This document shows, piece by piece, positions 1 to 11,700 of a DNA stretch of 64,000 nt; the stretch's first letter is position 1; each line of letters begins with the position of its first letter. Under the pieces are notes generated by a model. That model did no database searches. It saw nothing but the letters and a program-made list of their open reading frames with translations, and was not told where the DNA came from. The translations under genes were made by a program, and so were the position numbers. This DNA is from Garcia nutans. Taxonomy: Eukaryota > Streptophyta > Magnoliopsida > Malpighiales > Euphorbiaceae. The DNA lies in the NCBI GenBank assembly GCA_947685225.1, contig CANTUV010000024.1:21966001-22030000 (forward strand). The letters are read 5' to 3'.

Positions 1-1627
1 ACAACAAAATCAATAGGGAAAATGAAATCCCCAACTTTTACCAACACATCTTCTATAATTCCACGAGGGTGGACTACTGACTTATCAGCAAGTTGGATGG
101 TCATAAGTGTTGGTTTAGGTTTACCAATGCCTAACTCTTTAAACATTTTGTAAGGCATAACACTTATGCTAGCCCCCAAATTAGCCAATGCACTTTCAAC
201 CTCAAGCTTACCTATCAAGTATGGAATGGTAAAACTACCTAGATCTTTTAACTTCTTAGGCAACCTCCTTTGCAAAATTGCCAAAATCTTTTCAGAAAAA
301 TGCACCAAAGACACTTCCTCAAGTTTCCTTTTATTAGAAAGGGTATCTTTCAAAAATTTAGCATATTTAGGCATCTGTGACAAAGCTTCAGCAAATGGAA
401 TATTAATGTGAAATTGTTTAAAAAGTTCAAGAAACTTACTGAACTGAGCATCAATCTTGTCCTTATTCAACCTTGCCAGATATGGTACTCTAGGTCGGTA
501 TTCCTTCATTATGGGGCTGCTTTCTTGTGGCTAGTTCTCTTTCTCACTTTCTATTACAGCTTTCTCTCCCGAAGTGACAGTAGGATCATCTTCTTTTTCC
601 TTTTCTTGTACTTCAGCCCCTTTCTCTACCACTTCTTCTCTTTTCTCAACCACCTTGCCCTTAATCTCTTTTACACTCCTTAGAGTAATTGCCTTAAGCC
701 GCTCTTTAGTATTTGCCTCTATGTTGCTAGGTAAACTCCCTTGTGGTCTCTCACTGAGCAGCTTGGCAATTTGCCCCACTTAATTCTCCAAATTATGAAT
801 AGAGGCTTACTGATTTCTAAGGGTGGTTTCAGTTGATTGAAACCTAGTTTCAGAAGCTGCGATAAATTTCTCCATCATGTCCTCCAAATTACTCTTTCTT
901 GGAGGGGCAGCTTGTTAATGTTGGGGCTGCTGGAATCCAAGGGGAGATCTTGGGTTATTCTGATTATTCCATGAGAAATTAGGATGATTTCTCCACCCCC
1001 AGATTGTATGTGTTGCTGTAGGGGCTATTCTGCTGTTGCCTTGGCATATTTCCAACATAATCTACTTGCTCTTGCCTAGCAAACATGTTGCCACTTTGGC
1101 AATCTTGACTTTGATGTTCACCCCCACACCATTCGCTGGACATCACCTGCATCACTTTCCTCGATGAAGAAGAAGCTAAAGAATCAATCTTTTTGTTCAT
1201 TGCTTCCAACTGTGTTGTCAAAGCAACTGCAGGGTCCAATTGATGTGAACCAGCAACCCTTAATTTTCCTTGTTCCCTTGGGGTTTGCCACTGATAATTT
1301 TTAAGGGTCATGTCTTCAATCAAATCCCTTGCTTCGTCAGGTGTTTTATTACTGCGTAATTCAATCCATTGTAGAATGTTTGGAACTGAATCATCATACA
1401 GGGTTTCACCAGCTAGCTGGAGAAAAGAGAAAATATCATTCCTCAACTTGGCAGTCTTGGACGGTGGAAAATAGTTCTCTAAGAATTTTTCTGCTAGTTG
1501 GCCCCATGTAGTGAAAGTGTTTGGAGGGAAAGACTTCAGCCATTTCTTTGGTCGGTCTCTGAGCGTGAATGGGAACAACCTCAACCTAATTGCATCTTCA
1601 TAGACATTTTATATCTTGAATGTGTCA
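1..1627 (-). pseudogene. Athila-type Ty3/gypsy gag-protease fragment
   Basis: Read on the minus strand, this is the gag to protease part of an Athila-lineage LTR retrotransposon. The gag core at about 1584-980 shows the family motifs RLFPFTLRDR and PPSKTAKLRND. It then jumps from GETLYDD to NKTPDEARDLIEDM, so part of mid-gag is deleted. A linker at 779-531 carries LAKLLSERPQGSLPSN and KAITLRS. Its frame is closed by TAG at 533-531, where the family usually has Gln. The protease follows to the window edge (LGASISVM, then IQLADKS). The left end is cut by the window. The right end stops abruptly at an LTR that interrupts the N-terminal part of gag (a DTFKI-like stretch). It is non-functional. 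The family call is from motif memory and is strong for gag. Confidence 0.85.
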
Positions 1628-2520
1628 TGTAATATCCTAATGCATGCCTAAGAAGTCTTGATTATGTTGTTGTGTTATATTGGATTGAATGTATATGTTA
1701 TGTGTTAAGAAAAGAAATTGAGAAGCGAATGTATATATATATGTGTGTTTTGGGAAAGAAAGAGGGTTTAGAGACAAGTTTATATGTTGTTTATATGATG
1801 ATATAATTAACATATACCTAAGTCAAAAGGGTTGGTCAATGCAAGAGGATATTTTTATGTGGCATGTGAAATTTCATATATGGGCATATAAGAGACAAGA
1901 GGTTAGTTAAATGGATTAGGGCATGTTGGTAATTGTCTTGTTAAAATCACTTGGTGGAGATTAAAAGGAAAAATTGACTTTGTTCTTCATCATTTTCTCT
2001 TCTTCTTGTTGGTAGTGGCCGGCTCCTCCAAAGACAAAAGGGCAAAAGAGAGCTAGAGAGGTGTTTGAAGTTCTCTACTCAAATTGAAGAAGGAATCAAG
2101 GGATTTGGTTAGAGATTTGTGGAATTTCTTCATTTAAGGTAAGAAATCTCTTGATTTTCCTTTGTTAATTTTGAAGTTATGTCTAAGGTGAATTGTGATT
2201 TGTTGATGTGATGATTTGGTGTGTTTGATATGTGTTTACAAGGGTTAAAATTGATTGTGAGTTAAAAGATGAAATTGGTGTTGGTTTGGTTGTGAAGATT
2301 GTATGTTTAAGTGATGTTGATAGTGGAAGAGGTTGGTTTTAGGGTTTGGGATTTGGTGAATGATTTAATGTGAATATTGTGTTAAACATGCAAAATAAGT
2401 GTTAATAACTTTGATTACATTCATTTGAATGAGTTTGTGATGTGCATAAGGTGTTAAAATGCATTTAGAAGAGGATTGACAAAAATTAGGGTTTTGTTCT
2501 TTAGTGACATGGCCAAAAGA

Positions 2521-2750
2521 AAGGAGAGACACGGCCAAGCCAAAAGAATTTGGGGGTGTTGGTTTGGTTTTTGAGAGACACGGCCGTATCCCTTAGCCGT
2601 GTTCACTACTGGATTTTGGTATTGGGAGACACGGCCACAAGCTTGGCCGTGTCCTATGCCCATGTTTGCTACTGGAATTGATGGTTGAGAGACACGGCCA
2701 CAAGCTTGGCCGTGTCCCTCAAGTGGGCTGCCCGTGTCCCTCAAATGTGT
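2521..2750. repeat. CACG/CGTG inverted-repeat array in L1
   Basis: Four GACACGG and CCGTGTC half-sites alternate here and form hairpins, for example GACACGGCC..AAGCTT..GGCCGTGTC at about 2691-2717. The same kind of array sits at the equivalent place in L2 and in both Tekay LTRs. Confidence 0.75.
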
Positions 2751-3169
2751 TGGTTAGGTTTTTTTTTTTGTTCTTTTTGCATTGTTTTGGTTCTTTAAAG
2801 GTAATTGTGTACCTAAACCTAAACCTAAACACTTTAAACACACTTAAATAAATGAATAACATAAACAAATGCATGTGTAAGATCCTAAAGCTTTGAACAA
2901 TGGTATGTTATATGCATTGTGAATTGTGTAAATGATAATGTGTGATATGGATAATGTATTTTGAAATGCTATATCAATGATGCTATATGCATAATATGAA
3001 TTGAGATGTGAAATGTGATGTAAAGCCATTGTGATTGGCTATGATGATGCAATTGAAAGAAAGAAGGCATGTTTGCTTAAATGTTGATGAGAATTGAGAA
3101 TGGAAATGATAACTAAGTAATAAATGAATTCTGTGGCTAATGTGTTATTCCATTTTCAGAGTTTGTTGT

Positions 3170-3370
3170 TGGTGGCATGCCTAATAAGTGTGACAATCTC
3201 TTGAAGTTAGGTTGGATTGAATCCTTGAAGCCTAATTGAGATGTTACCACCCTTGAAGCTAGGTTGGATTGGTTCTTGAAGCCAAGTTGGGTTGAAGCTT
3301 AGCATGCTTTGCTCCCCTTGAAGCTTGGTTGAACCTAATCCTTGAAGCCTAGTTGGGTATATGATATTGA
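3170..3370 (+). repeat. Degenerate 'cttgaagcc' direct repeats in L1
   Basis: Five or six imperfect units of about 40 bp contain 'CTTGAAGCTAGGTTGG'. The inverted counterpart is in L2 at about 4720-4885, which confirms that L1 and L2 are related LTRs in opposite orientation. Confidence 0.6.
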
Positions 3371-4719
3371 TAAATGTGATAATAAAACCAAAGCATTAAC
3401 TCTGAAAATTGAATGGCATATTAGTGTGTTTTGGGCCCATGTTTGTCTTTGTTTAATATGAGTCATGAATGATAACTTGATTAATTAATGACGAATGTGA
3501 AAGATGTTGAAATGTGGTGTGCTTATATGATATTGATTTGTGATATGCCAAAAGTAATATTGTTAGCTTTATATCTATGATGTTGATTTCATTAATAAGC
3601 TGTGTGGCATTGCATTGCATTAAAGCACAACATTTGCATGATTTGTCTTACTAAGCCGTTGGCTTAGTGCGATAGTGTTGATCGCGCAGGTAATAGAGTT
3701 GAACCCGAGAGTTCATCGAGACCGAGTGAGAGTAGACCTTGAAGAGTTGATTTTGGGAACTTAAAGATCAGAAGAGATTTGCCAATCATGTACTACTTCT
3801 TTTGTAACACCCCGATACCCCATATAAATACTGTACATATACCAGGTACACATACAATATGTATATAGAGTATAAGAATGTCACTTTTCATCACCATTAT
3901 AACTCTTTACTTTAATTTTTAAAACCATAATACATTTAAATCATATGAAAGTATTTACAAAATGGTTATTCTTATCATGGTAATACATAAATATAAGTTA
4001 CATTGTTTCTTCCAAAGATTCATTTATACAAATGAATACATTCTTATGAAAATACAGTATAATTACATGCATGCACCACCATCTAGTTGGTCTCGAACTA
4101 TACTTGTCCTCGTTGTGACATAGTAGCTTATCTCCAGCTTCATCACCTATATACCTGCGCGATTAAGATAACCGCGCTAAGCTCGAAAGCTTAGTAGTAC
4201 AAGTAACCATTAAAATATACAATATAAAGGAAACATACCTCATATGTTTAGTCTCATGTTTTAACATTTTCTTACTCTGTTTTCCCCTTTTTCAATGCAT
4301 TCTTCATATAATCCTATTAACCTTATAGAGGATATACATATACACATATAACATAACCATCAAACATAATTCAATAAATTGATAGAACCTTCATATTATG
4401 ATACTTACCAATTTCACCTCATACATATCATATATATCATTTTATACTTTATAATCGCATATTGCATATAACTTCACAAACCATATCTCCTTTCAATAAT
4501 TCATGTATGTTATATAATCATATCACTAACCACAATTCATCATTCACAACTCACATTTCCAACAAAGGCAACATAGATCCCATTACTCATTTATTTCAAC
4601 TTGTATATACATCACATTAACAACAAAGACAGACTCGGGCCCAAAAGACACTAATATGTCATTCAAAGTTCAGAGTTAATGCTTTGGTTTTGTTATCACA
4701 TTTATCAATATCATATACC

Positions 4720-4890
4720 CAACTAGGCTTCAAGGATTAAGTTCAACCAAGCTTCAAGGGGAGCAAAGCATGCTAAGCTTCTACCCAACTTGGCTTCAAG
4801 AACTAACCCAACCTAGCTTCAAGGGTGGTAACATCTCAATTAGGCTTCAAGGATTCAATCCAACCTAACTTCAAGAGATTGTTACACTTA
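4720..4890 (-). repeat. Degenerate 'ggcttcaag' direct repeats in L2
   Basis: Imperfect units contain CCAACTAGGCTTCAAGGATT. This is the inverted homologue of the L1 block at 3170-3370. Confidence 0.6.
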
Positions 4891-5130
4891 TTAGGCATGC
4901 CACCAACAACAAAACTCTGAAAATGAATAACACATTAGCCACACAATTCATTTATTATTTCATTATCAATTTCATTCTCATTCTCATCATCATTTACATC
5001 ATCATAGCCAACCACAATGGCATCATTTAGGCAAAACATGCCTCATTTATCTCATTCTCAATATCATAGCCAACCACAATGGCTTTATACATCATCACCT
5101 CTCAATTTACATTTCATATTCCATCACAAT

Positions 5131-5414
5131 ATCACATTTCATAGTTCACCACAATATCACATTATCACATTTCATAGTTCATCACAATATCACATTATCA
5201 CATTTCATAGTTCACCACAATATCACATTATCACATTTCATAGTTCATCACAATATCACATTATCACATTTCATAGTTCATCACAATATCACATTATCAC
5301 ATTTCATAGTTCATCACAATATCACATTATCACATTTCATAGTTCATCACAATATCACATTATCACATTTCATAGTTCATCACAATATCACATTATCACA
5401 TTTCATAGTTCATC
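5131..5414. repeat. 33-bp minisatellite, about 8.5 units
   Basis: The unit runs from ATCACATTTCATAG through TTCATCACAAT to ATCACATT, 33 bp in all. Eight full copies and a partial one follow in tandem and are nearly identical. Because 33 is divisible by three, the array keeps a fortuitous open frame with an 11-residue period. I do not call that frame a gene. Confidence 0.9.
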
Positions 5415-5836
5415 TTTGATATTTATATACATAATCATTCATTACTCAAGTATGCACAATCAATTGCATTACCATATAAATTGGAATACACATCATACAA
5501 ATCATATCCTCACATCTTTCACATTTCATAACATATATATATTGAATGCCTTCACATCTTATATGTATTAATGTATTATCATATCTCTTATCTTTTCATT
5601 GCATATACAATATTAATATTTATTTTAACAATATACTTATATGCAATCCAATAGGGTTTTGTACTTACCTCTAAAGAACTCACTCCCATATAACTTCTCT
5701 TCCATAGATCTTTCAATACTTGGATTAGGGGCAATTCCATCTCTTAAAACCTAATCCAAAAGTAATCATACACACTCACTTAGAAATACACATGAGATAA
5801 TACAAATAAGAATCAATTAGGGCAAACTCAACACAT

Positions 5837-6190
5837 GACACGCTCATCAACACGGGCGTGTTCCTGATCGTGCCCTAACTCCACAACACAGAAACATTGA
5901 CACGCTCATAACCACGGGCGTGTCACTGGGCGTGTAATACATTCTGTATCTCAAAAACATCAACACGTCCAATCAACAAGAGCGTGCTCATGGCCGTGTC
6001 AATTCTCCAAACTCACAGTAGCTATGACACGCTCAATAACACGGGCGTGTTACTGGTCGTGTCAATTCTACTGCCACACAGAACTTATGACACGCTCAAT
6101 AACATGGGCGTGTCACTGCTCGTGCTACCAACTCCAGAAAACAGAACCAACGACACGCCTAACAAACTGGCCGTGTCTCTGGGCGTGTCC
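5837..6190. repeat. CACG/CGTG inverted-repeat array in L2
   Basis: About six units of roughly 60 bp of the type GACACG..(A)ACACGGGCGTGT..CGTGTC. Each unit has an inner and an outer pair of inverted half-sites. It is homologous to the arrays in L1 and the Tekay LTRs. Confidence 0.8.
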
Positions 6191-6648
6191 GACTAAAAAC
6201 CCAGATTCCGGTCAACACACAACAACATCCAACAATACCCATCTTTTTATCATTACTCACTTCAAACAATCTTCATCAAACACACCCAAAAACCATAACA
6301 AACTTACCAAAACATCAACAACACTCAAAACACACACCAATCATCATTATAAACATCATTCATATACCAATTTATCAAATCCCCAAATTTCATTAAACTC
6401 AACCCTTATTCAACAATTCATCATCATCTTCACAAATAATCATATTATCATCATCCAATTACCAAATCAACACATATATATACTTAAATCTTTCAATATC
6501 ATCATCATCACACATCAACCATACCAAACCCAACTCAAACAATGAAAATCAATTTAAAGAAATAAATACTTACTTGAATCCTTTATCAAATCTTCATCTC
6601 TATCATCAAATCTCTTGAATTCCTTAAGAAATTTGGTAAGAAAATCAC

Positions 6649-6652
<4 letters not shown>

Positions 6653-6724
<72 letters not shown>
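6653..6724. repeat. (CT)36 microsatellite
   Basis: A perfect CT dinucleotide run of about 72 bp within L2, ending at CGGCCAAGAAG. On the L2 sense strand it is a (GA)n tract. Confidence 0.95.
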
Positions 6725-6726
<2 letters not shown>

Positions 6727-6799
6727 CCAAGAAGAACGAAGAAGACGAAGAAGGAGTAGAAGGAAGAAGAAGTTTCTACTTCTTTCCTTTGTCCTTATC

Positions 6800-6960
6800 C
6801 ATATATATATATATATAATAAGAATAATAATAATAATAATAACAATAACAATAACAATAGTAATAATAATAATAATACTTTAAATCTCCACCACATATTC
6901 TTTCTTTGATTTTCTTCTTCTCTTTTCTTTTTGTCTTTATTATTATTATTATTATTTAGT
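6800..6960. repeat. AT, AAT/AAC and TTA simple repeats
   Basis: Short runs of AT (about 6801-6815), AAT and AAC (about 6816-6872) and TAT (about 6938-6957) lie in the outer part of L2. Confidence 0.85.
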
Positions 6961-7122
6961 TATACAAATATATATACAACTCACTTATCCTTCACCATTA
7001 TATATATCCCATGTATATGTGATGTATATGTATATGTCTTACATATATTATCCTTATATTTCACATATACACATATACATTAAATCCAAATACAACAACA
7101 ATAACTCCAAAACTCTTAGGGT

Positions 7123-8435
7123 CTAAGAAATTAAAAGATCCTAGTAGTTTTACTATCACATGTTTGATAGGTAGTCCTGAAGTTCAAAGTGCATTGGTTG
7201 ATTTGGAGGCTAGCATAAGTGTTATGCTCTCCAAGATGTTTAAAGAGTTAGGTTTTGGAGAACCTGAACCATCACTCATGACCATTCAACTTGCTGATAA
7301 GTCAATAATTAACCCTCGTGGTATTATAGAGGATGTGTTGGTCAAAGTTAAAGATTTCATTTTTCCCCAATGATTTTATTGTCATTGATGTAGATGAGAA
7401 TGCAAATATTTCACTTATCCTTTGTAGGCCATTTTTGAATATAGTCCATGCCCTTATCGATGTCCGTGATGGCAAATTGACCTTAAGAGTGGAGAGTGAG
7501 AAAGTTATTTTTAATATACATTATGCTATGAAGCACCCACTTAGACTCAATGAGTTGGATTCATGCAATGATATCATTGAGCATGAAACCTTAAATTGTG
7601 TTACTAATGTTGTTTCCAAGGACCCCCTTGAGTTGTGTTTATTGCAGGATAATGTTAAGGATCAGGAAGCACTGGAGCAACTTACTTATCTTGAAGTAAG
7701 AAAATAATTTAAGAGTCAGGCATATGAAACCATTGAAATGCCAAAAGAACAGAAGTCGTGACCATCTGTGATTTATCCACCCAATTTGAAACTTAAGATT
7801 CTTTCAAATCAACTTGAGTATGGATTCCTGGGAGAGGAGAAAAATTACCATTTATTTTGAGCTCCCACCTATCTTCTGAGCAGAAGGCAAAACTCATTGA
7901 GTTGTTACAAAAGCATAAGCAAGTTATAGCTTGGAAGATAGCAAACATAAAGGGTATTACTCCATCCTATTGCACTCACAAAATACTGATGGAGGATGAA
8001 TTCAAGCCAGTGGTGTAACCATAATGGAGACTAAACCCTAAGATGAAGGAACTAGTTAAAGCTGAAGCAATCAAACTACTTGATGCGGGAATTATATATC
8101 CAATTTCGGATAGCTCTTGGGTGAGCCCGGTTCAGGTAGTACCAAAGAAAGGAGGGACAACGGTGGTTCTTAATGAAAATAATGAGCTAATTCAAACAAG
8201 AACAGTTACCAATTGTAGGGTTTGTATCAACTACCGAAAGTTGAATGATGCAACTAGGAAGGACCATTTTCCTTTGCCCTTCATTAATTAGACATTAGAG
8301 AGATTATCCGGGCATGAGTACTACTATTTTTTTGGATGGCCTTTCAGGCTACTTCCACATTCCTATTGCCTTAGAAGACCAAGAGAAAACTACATTCACT
8401 TGTCCATATGGGATATTCGCATATCGAAGGATGCC
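7123..8435 (+). pseudogene. Athila-type protease-RT fragment
   Basis: From 7125 the frame reads KKLKD, then CLIGS. It continues into the protease with VDLEASISVM (family DLGAS, Gly to Glu), IQLADKS and HPRGIIED-like residues. A frameshift near 7370 moves the reading to FIVIDVDENANISLILCRPF, a typical protease C-terminus. The RT begins at about 8043 with VSPVQVVPKKGG and VCINYRKLNDATRKDHFPLP. A stop after PFIN and a frameshift follow. Then comes a stretch matching the fingers/palm region (FTCPYGIFAYRRMPM) up to about 8437, where Tat-1 begins. The RT YxDD box, RNase H and integrase are absent. It overlaps the 1-1627 fragment in the protease, so the two come from different copies. Confidence 0.85.
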
Positions 8436-10190
8436 TATGAGTGGGGATTTTTGCCCCCACTCCCGGTGAAATGGTTCTTGCAACTTTAGCACTGTTTAGG
8501 CTCGAGGCCTTAGAGAACATGGACCTAGGTCTAGAGAAAATGGAGTCGCCACCCGAATGGGCCGGAAAAAAAAAAGGGGGTGGATGACTCGATTCCTAAG
8601 GAATCCCCAACCCCCTAATGGTTTCGAAAAGTTGGGTACTTGTGGGGAAGGTGATAAATGGCCCAGCACCCCCACAACGCCCGGTTCATTAGAACCGGCC
8701 TCCTTTACAGGTCTTAATATTAAATATAACAATATTATTCATATTACACACAACAATTAAAAGAAAGCATCATTATATTAAAATTAAAGCAATGCCCAAG
8801 CAAAACAAATAAATGGACACCCATTCGAGGATGGAAACATGTCCTTACATCCCATGCCTAAATAGGACACCCACCGAACGGTAGAAACATATCCTTTACA
8901 TTGGTTCTAAAATAAAAAAAGCAAATTACATGATTTTTAACTAATGAGGTACCATCAAGTGGAAACACACCTCTTACAACATTTGAAAATCTAAATAAAT
9001 TGAGAAAAGTAAATAACCATTCATAATAAATAAATCATTCATCAAAGGTATTAAACATCAATAGAAAATAAACATCCATCCATGATAAATCAAATAAATC
9101 AATCATTGAAATTAAATAAACCAACAAAGCATTGAAAATAAATTAAAGCATATAATAGACTACATAATCAAATATAAAATTAAATAAAGCAAATAAAGAT
9201 TGAAATTAGGGCTACTGTTTCTATTTAAGATTCTTTATTTCATGTGTTTAGGGTTTTGGAACTTGTGGAATTAGGCTATTGTGATTTTAAGGGAATTAAA
9301 ATGGATTAAAGTTTTATGATTTAAAAAAGTTGGTAAAGTTCTTTGATTAACCAAATTAGTGTTTGAGTGGTAGAATAATGAAATTAGGGTTTAGACACTT
9401 TAAAACATTTAGATTTATGATTTACGGTTACTGGATCATGGATTTTTAAGCTTACTGTGTTTAAATTATAACATTTAGATTTATATGGTTTTAAGGTTTA
9501 AAGGATTAGGGTTTAGAAAATTAGGGTTTAAGGTTTCAAGAGAGTTAGGGTTTACTGTTTTGGGTTTTGGAGTTGAATTAGGGTTTTAGAATTTTAGAAT
9601 TAGGGTTTTAGAGAATGCACTAGGTTTTAGAATTTGGAAAATTAATTTGATAATTTTATGAAACTTTATGAAAATAAACAAAATGATTTAAAGTTTATAG
9701 AAACAGAAAAGATGTTTTTAGGGTTTTTGGAAAGAAATAGAACTCAATTTAGGGTTTTGAAAATTTGGAAAACAAATTAGGGTTTTGAAATTTGAAGAAA
9801 CAAAAATAACAATTTTAAGATTTTTGGAAAACAAAGACACAAATTAAGGTTTTTAAACTTTAGAAAAGGGGAATTAAGATTCTAGGGTTTTTAATTAAAA
9901 GAAACAATTGGATGATTTAAGCTACTGTGAAGAAATTAGACAATTGATGCATACCTCCGTTTGTTGGTTCCACCAAAAATTTCTTCTTGGATGAACAAAA
10001 ACAAAGACAAGCTTTGTTGCCTCTGATGGATTGAATTGTTGTTTGCTCTCTCAAAAAAATAAGATTGATTCACTGCCAAAAGGAATTCTTAAAATTCAAA
10101 GTTTTCCTCCACAATTTTGGTCTCAATTTTCCTTCAAATTTTTTATCCAATTTTCTTTTTTTTTTTCTCCCCCTTTTTTGTGTTGTTTTA

Positions 10191-10203
10191 GTCCTTATTT
10201 ATA
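10191..10203 (-). promoter_or_regulatory. TATA box of LTR-A
   Basis: TATAAATAAGGAC on the minus strand. The same 13-mer lies at the equivalent place in LTR-B, LTR-C, LTR-E and LTR-G, just downstream (in transcription sense) of a GC-rich palindrome cluster. Confidence 0.75.
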
Positions 10204-10369
10204 GAAGATTTTTATGGCTAAGTTTAGTTATTCATGTAATATAACATTCATTAAGAAAAGGAAACCGAAACCTAATTGTATTAGGTTTCGGAAAATTTGC
10301 GTCGAAAAAATTTTGCTGACTAAAAAAACTGCTGGGAAAAATTGCGCTGGCAAAAAAGCTGCCGCAGTT

Positions 10370-10475
10370 GGATGCGACAGGGGGGGCGAATTGGCCTGCT
10401 GGCTATTTCGCCCGCAGAAACAATCTGCAGGCGAAATGGCCTAAGGCCATTTCGACGCAAGCCGACTTTTTTTTA
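10370..10475 (-). repeat. GC-rich palindrome cluster in LTR-A
   Basis: Contains the inverted repeat ATTTCGCCCGCAG..CTGCAGGCGAAAT and the perfect palindrome AAATGGCCTAAGGCCATTT. It stands out as a GC island in an AT-rich LTR, upstream of the TATA box. Confidence 0.7.
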
Positions 10476-10616
10476 TTAATTAGATATTAAAACAAATATT
10501 ATTTAATTAAGATAACAAAAATTATTTTGGACTAATTAAAATATATTGGACAACACAAAAATTATTTTAGACTAATTAAAATATATTGGACCGGACTGGG
10601 TCAAAAATTAAGGGTC

Positions 10617-10770
10617 AAAAATAAAAATATAAAAAATAAAAAATCGGACGGATCCCAATTCGCCCCCAGATGCCACTGGCTGCGACATTGGTGTCCCAAT
10701 TCGCCCCCATATCATTTCTGCGGCGAATTGGGATCCGTCTGATTTTTTATTTTTTATATTTTTTATTTTT
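10617..10770. repeat. Long hairpin (about 48-bp arms) in LTR-A
   Basis: The left arm (10617-10664) includes CGGACGGATCCCAATTCGCC. The right arm (10722-10770) is its near-perfect reverse complement, including the flanking A/T-rich part. The loop is about 57 bp and repeats CCCAATTCGCCCCC directly. It is absent from LTR-B. Confidence 0.8.
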
Positions 10771-10886
10771 ATTAAAAATAACTATGAAATAATATTAGTA
10801 ATTAAAATATTATTAAAATAAATAAAATACCAAAAACTTTATTTTAGACTATCAGATTTGAATGGGTGAAAAATTAAGGGTCTACA

Positions 10887-10902
10887 GTTTGCCCCCTACT
10901 TG
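10887..10902 (-). other. Polypurine tract of Tat-1
   Basis: Minus strand AAGTAGGGGGCAAAC directly before the LTR start TGTAGACC. It is the usual primer for plus-strand DNA synthesis. Equivalent tracts lie at 46785-46800 and 53355-53372. Confidence 0.85.
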
Positions 10903-10974
10903 AACGATCTGAGATTTTAGAGAGTGAAAAGCAACAAGACTTGATTTTTAATGAGATGGTTATTTGAATTTGTT

Positions 10975-11403
10975 TTGGATACTTGGACAAGAAACTGAAC
11001 TTGATTCCGGTACTTGGACCTGAGATTGGATTTGATTTGGGTACTTAGACCCGAGATTGGATTGAATTTGGGTACTTGGACCCAGGATTGGGTACTTGGA
11101 CCCAGGATTGGATTGAATTTGATTTGGGTACTTGGACTCGAGATTGGATTGAATTTGGGTACTTGGACCCAAGATTGGGTACTTGGACTTGAGATTGATT
11201 TGATTTGGGTACTTGGACCCGAGAATGGGTACTTAGACTTGAGATTGGGTACTTGGACCCGAGCTTGGGTACTTGGACCCGAGTCTGATTTGATTTGGGT
11301 ACTTAGACCCGAGAATGGGTACTTGGACCCGAGACTGAATTGAATTTGGGTGCTTGGACCCGAGACTGAATTGAATTTGGGTGCTTGGACCCGAGACTAA
11401 GTT
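10975..11403 (-). repeat. Tandem array 'GGGTACTTGGACCCGAG' in the Tat-1 3' region
   Basis: Roughly 15-20 imperfect units of 17-31 bp contain GGTACTTGGACCCGAGATTGG. The open frames across it come only from the repeat. The same motif occurs in fewer copies in Tat-2 (about 53000-53090) and Tat-3 (about 54536-54650). Confidence 0.85.
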
Positions 11404-11455
11404 TGACTAACCTTTTATCAGTTGAGAAGTCTGACTGCTCTGGCTATTCTATGCA

Positions 11456-11700
11456 TTGTGGTTTTTCACCCTCAAAATGGATCTTCGTCGTTGGACCTTG
11501 GATCTTCATCCTTCGCATCGGATCTTCACCTTTGAGATCGGGTCTTCACCCTTGAAAATAGATCTTCATCCTTTGAACTGGATCTTCATCCTTGGCATCG
11601 GGTCTTCACCCTTGAAAATATACTTTCATCCTTTGGAAATCGGGTCTTCACCCTTGAAAATGTATCTTCATCCTTTGGACTTCAGGTCTTTACCCTGGCT
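11456..11700 (-). repeat. Tandem array 'GGATCTTCATCC..GGGTCTTCACCC' in Tat-1
   Basis: About six imperfect units of some 40 bp alternate GGATCTTCATCCTTTG with CGGGTCTTCACCCTTG. It is homologous to 52490-52955 in Tat-2 and 54715-54955 in Tat-3. Confidence 0.85.

Larger units (their letters stand above)
1628..3802 (+). mobile_element. Partial LTR L1 (plus orientation), chromovirus-like
   Basis: It starts with TGTAATATCC, the same end as the LTRs of the complete Tekay element at 20494-30739. It contains the same landmarks in the same order: the CACG/CGTG array, a direct-repeat block built on 'cttgaagc..aggttgg', the GGCCCATG segment, and a GCGCGATC-like segment near 3680. The expected terminal GGGGTGTTACA is missing. 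The LTR stops at about 3802, where the oppositely oriented L2 begins. No internal region or partner LTR of the same orientation is present, so this is a truncated relic. No ORF here looks like a real gene. Confidence 0.7.
3803..7122 (-). mobile_element. LTR L2 (minus orientation), chromovirus-like, almost full length
   Basis: On the plus strand it begins TGTAACACCCC, which is the 3' end of the element in minus orientation, and it shares all L1 and Tekay LTR landmarks inverted. At its other end it reads '..cttagggt' and then runs straight into Athila coding sequence. The Tekay LTRs continue there for about 18 more bases to GGATATTACA, so L2 lacks only its outermost bases. It is larger than L1 because of a 33-bp minisatellite and simple repeats. 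It may be a solo LTR or one side of a rearranged pair. No primer site, tract or gene is attached. Confidence 0.7.
8436..10886 (-). repeat. LTR-A: 3' LTR of Tat-1
   Basis: In minus orientation it ends at 8436 with a decayed GCTCACA (here CTCATA) and starts at 10886 with TGTAGACCC. Next to 10886 lies the polypurine tract, which marks it as the 3' LTR. 8436-10600 matches LTR-B closely by eye. About 270 bp at 10618-10886 has no counterpart in LTR-B and carries a second LTR-start-like sequence and a long hairpin. The part around 9200-9900 is dense in TTAGGGTTT motifs. Confidence 0.85.

Noticed and set aside
5017..5571. 184-codon open frame, His/Ser-rich
   Set aside because: Created by the 33-bp minisatellite, whose unit length is a multiple of three. 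No composition or motif of a real protein.
9230..9900. Interstitial telomere array
   Set aside because: TTAGGGTTT motifs are scattered and irregular inside an LTR, not a head-to-tail (TTTAGGG)n array.
10960..11343. ORFs on both strands over the GGGTACTTGGACCC array
   Set aside because: Repeat-derived frames open on both strands, without conservation in the homologous arrays.
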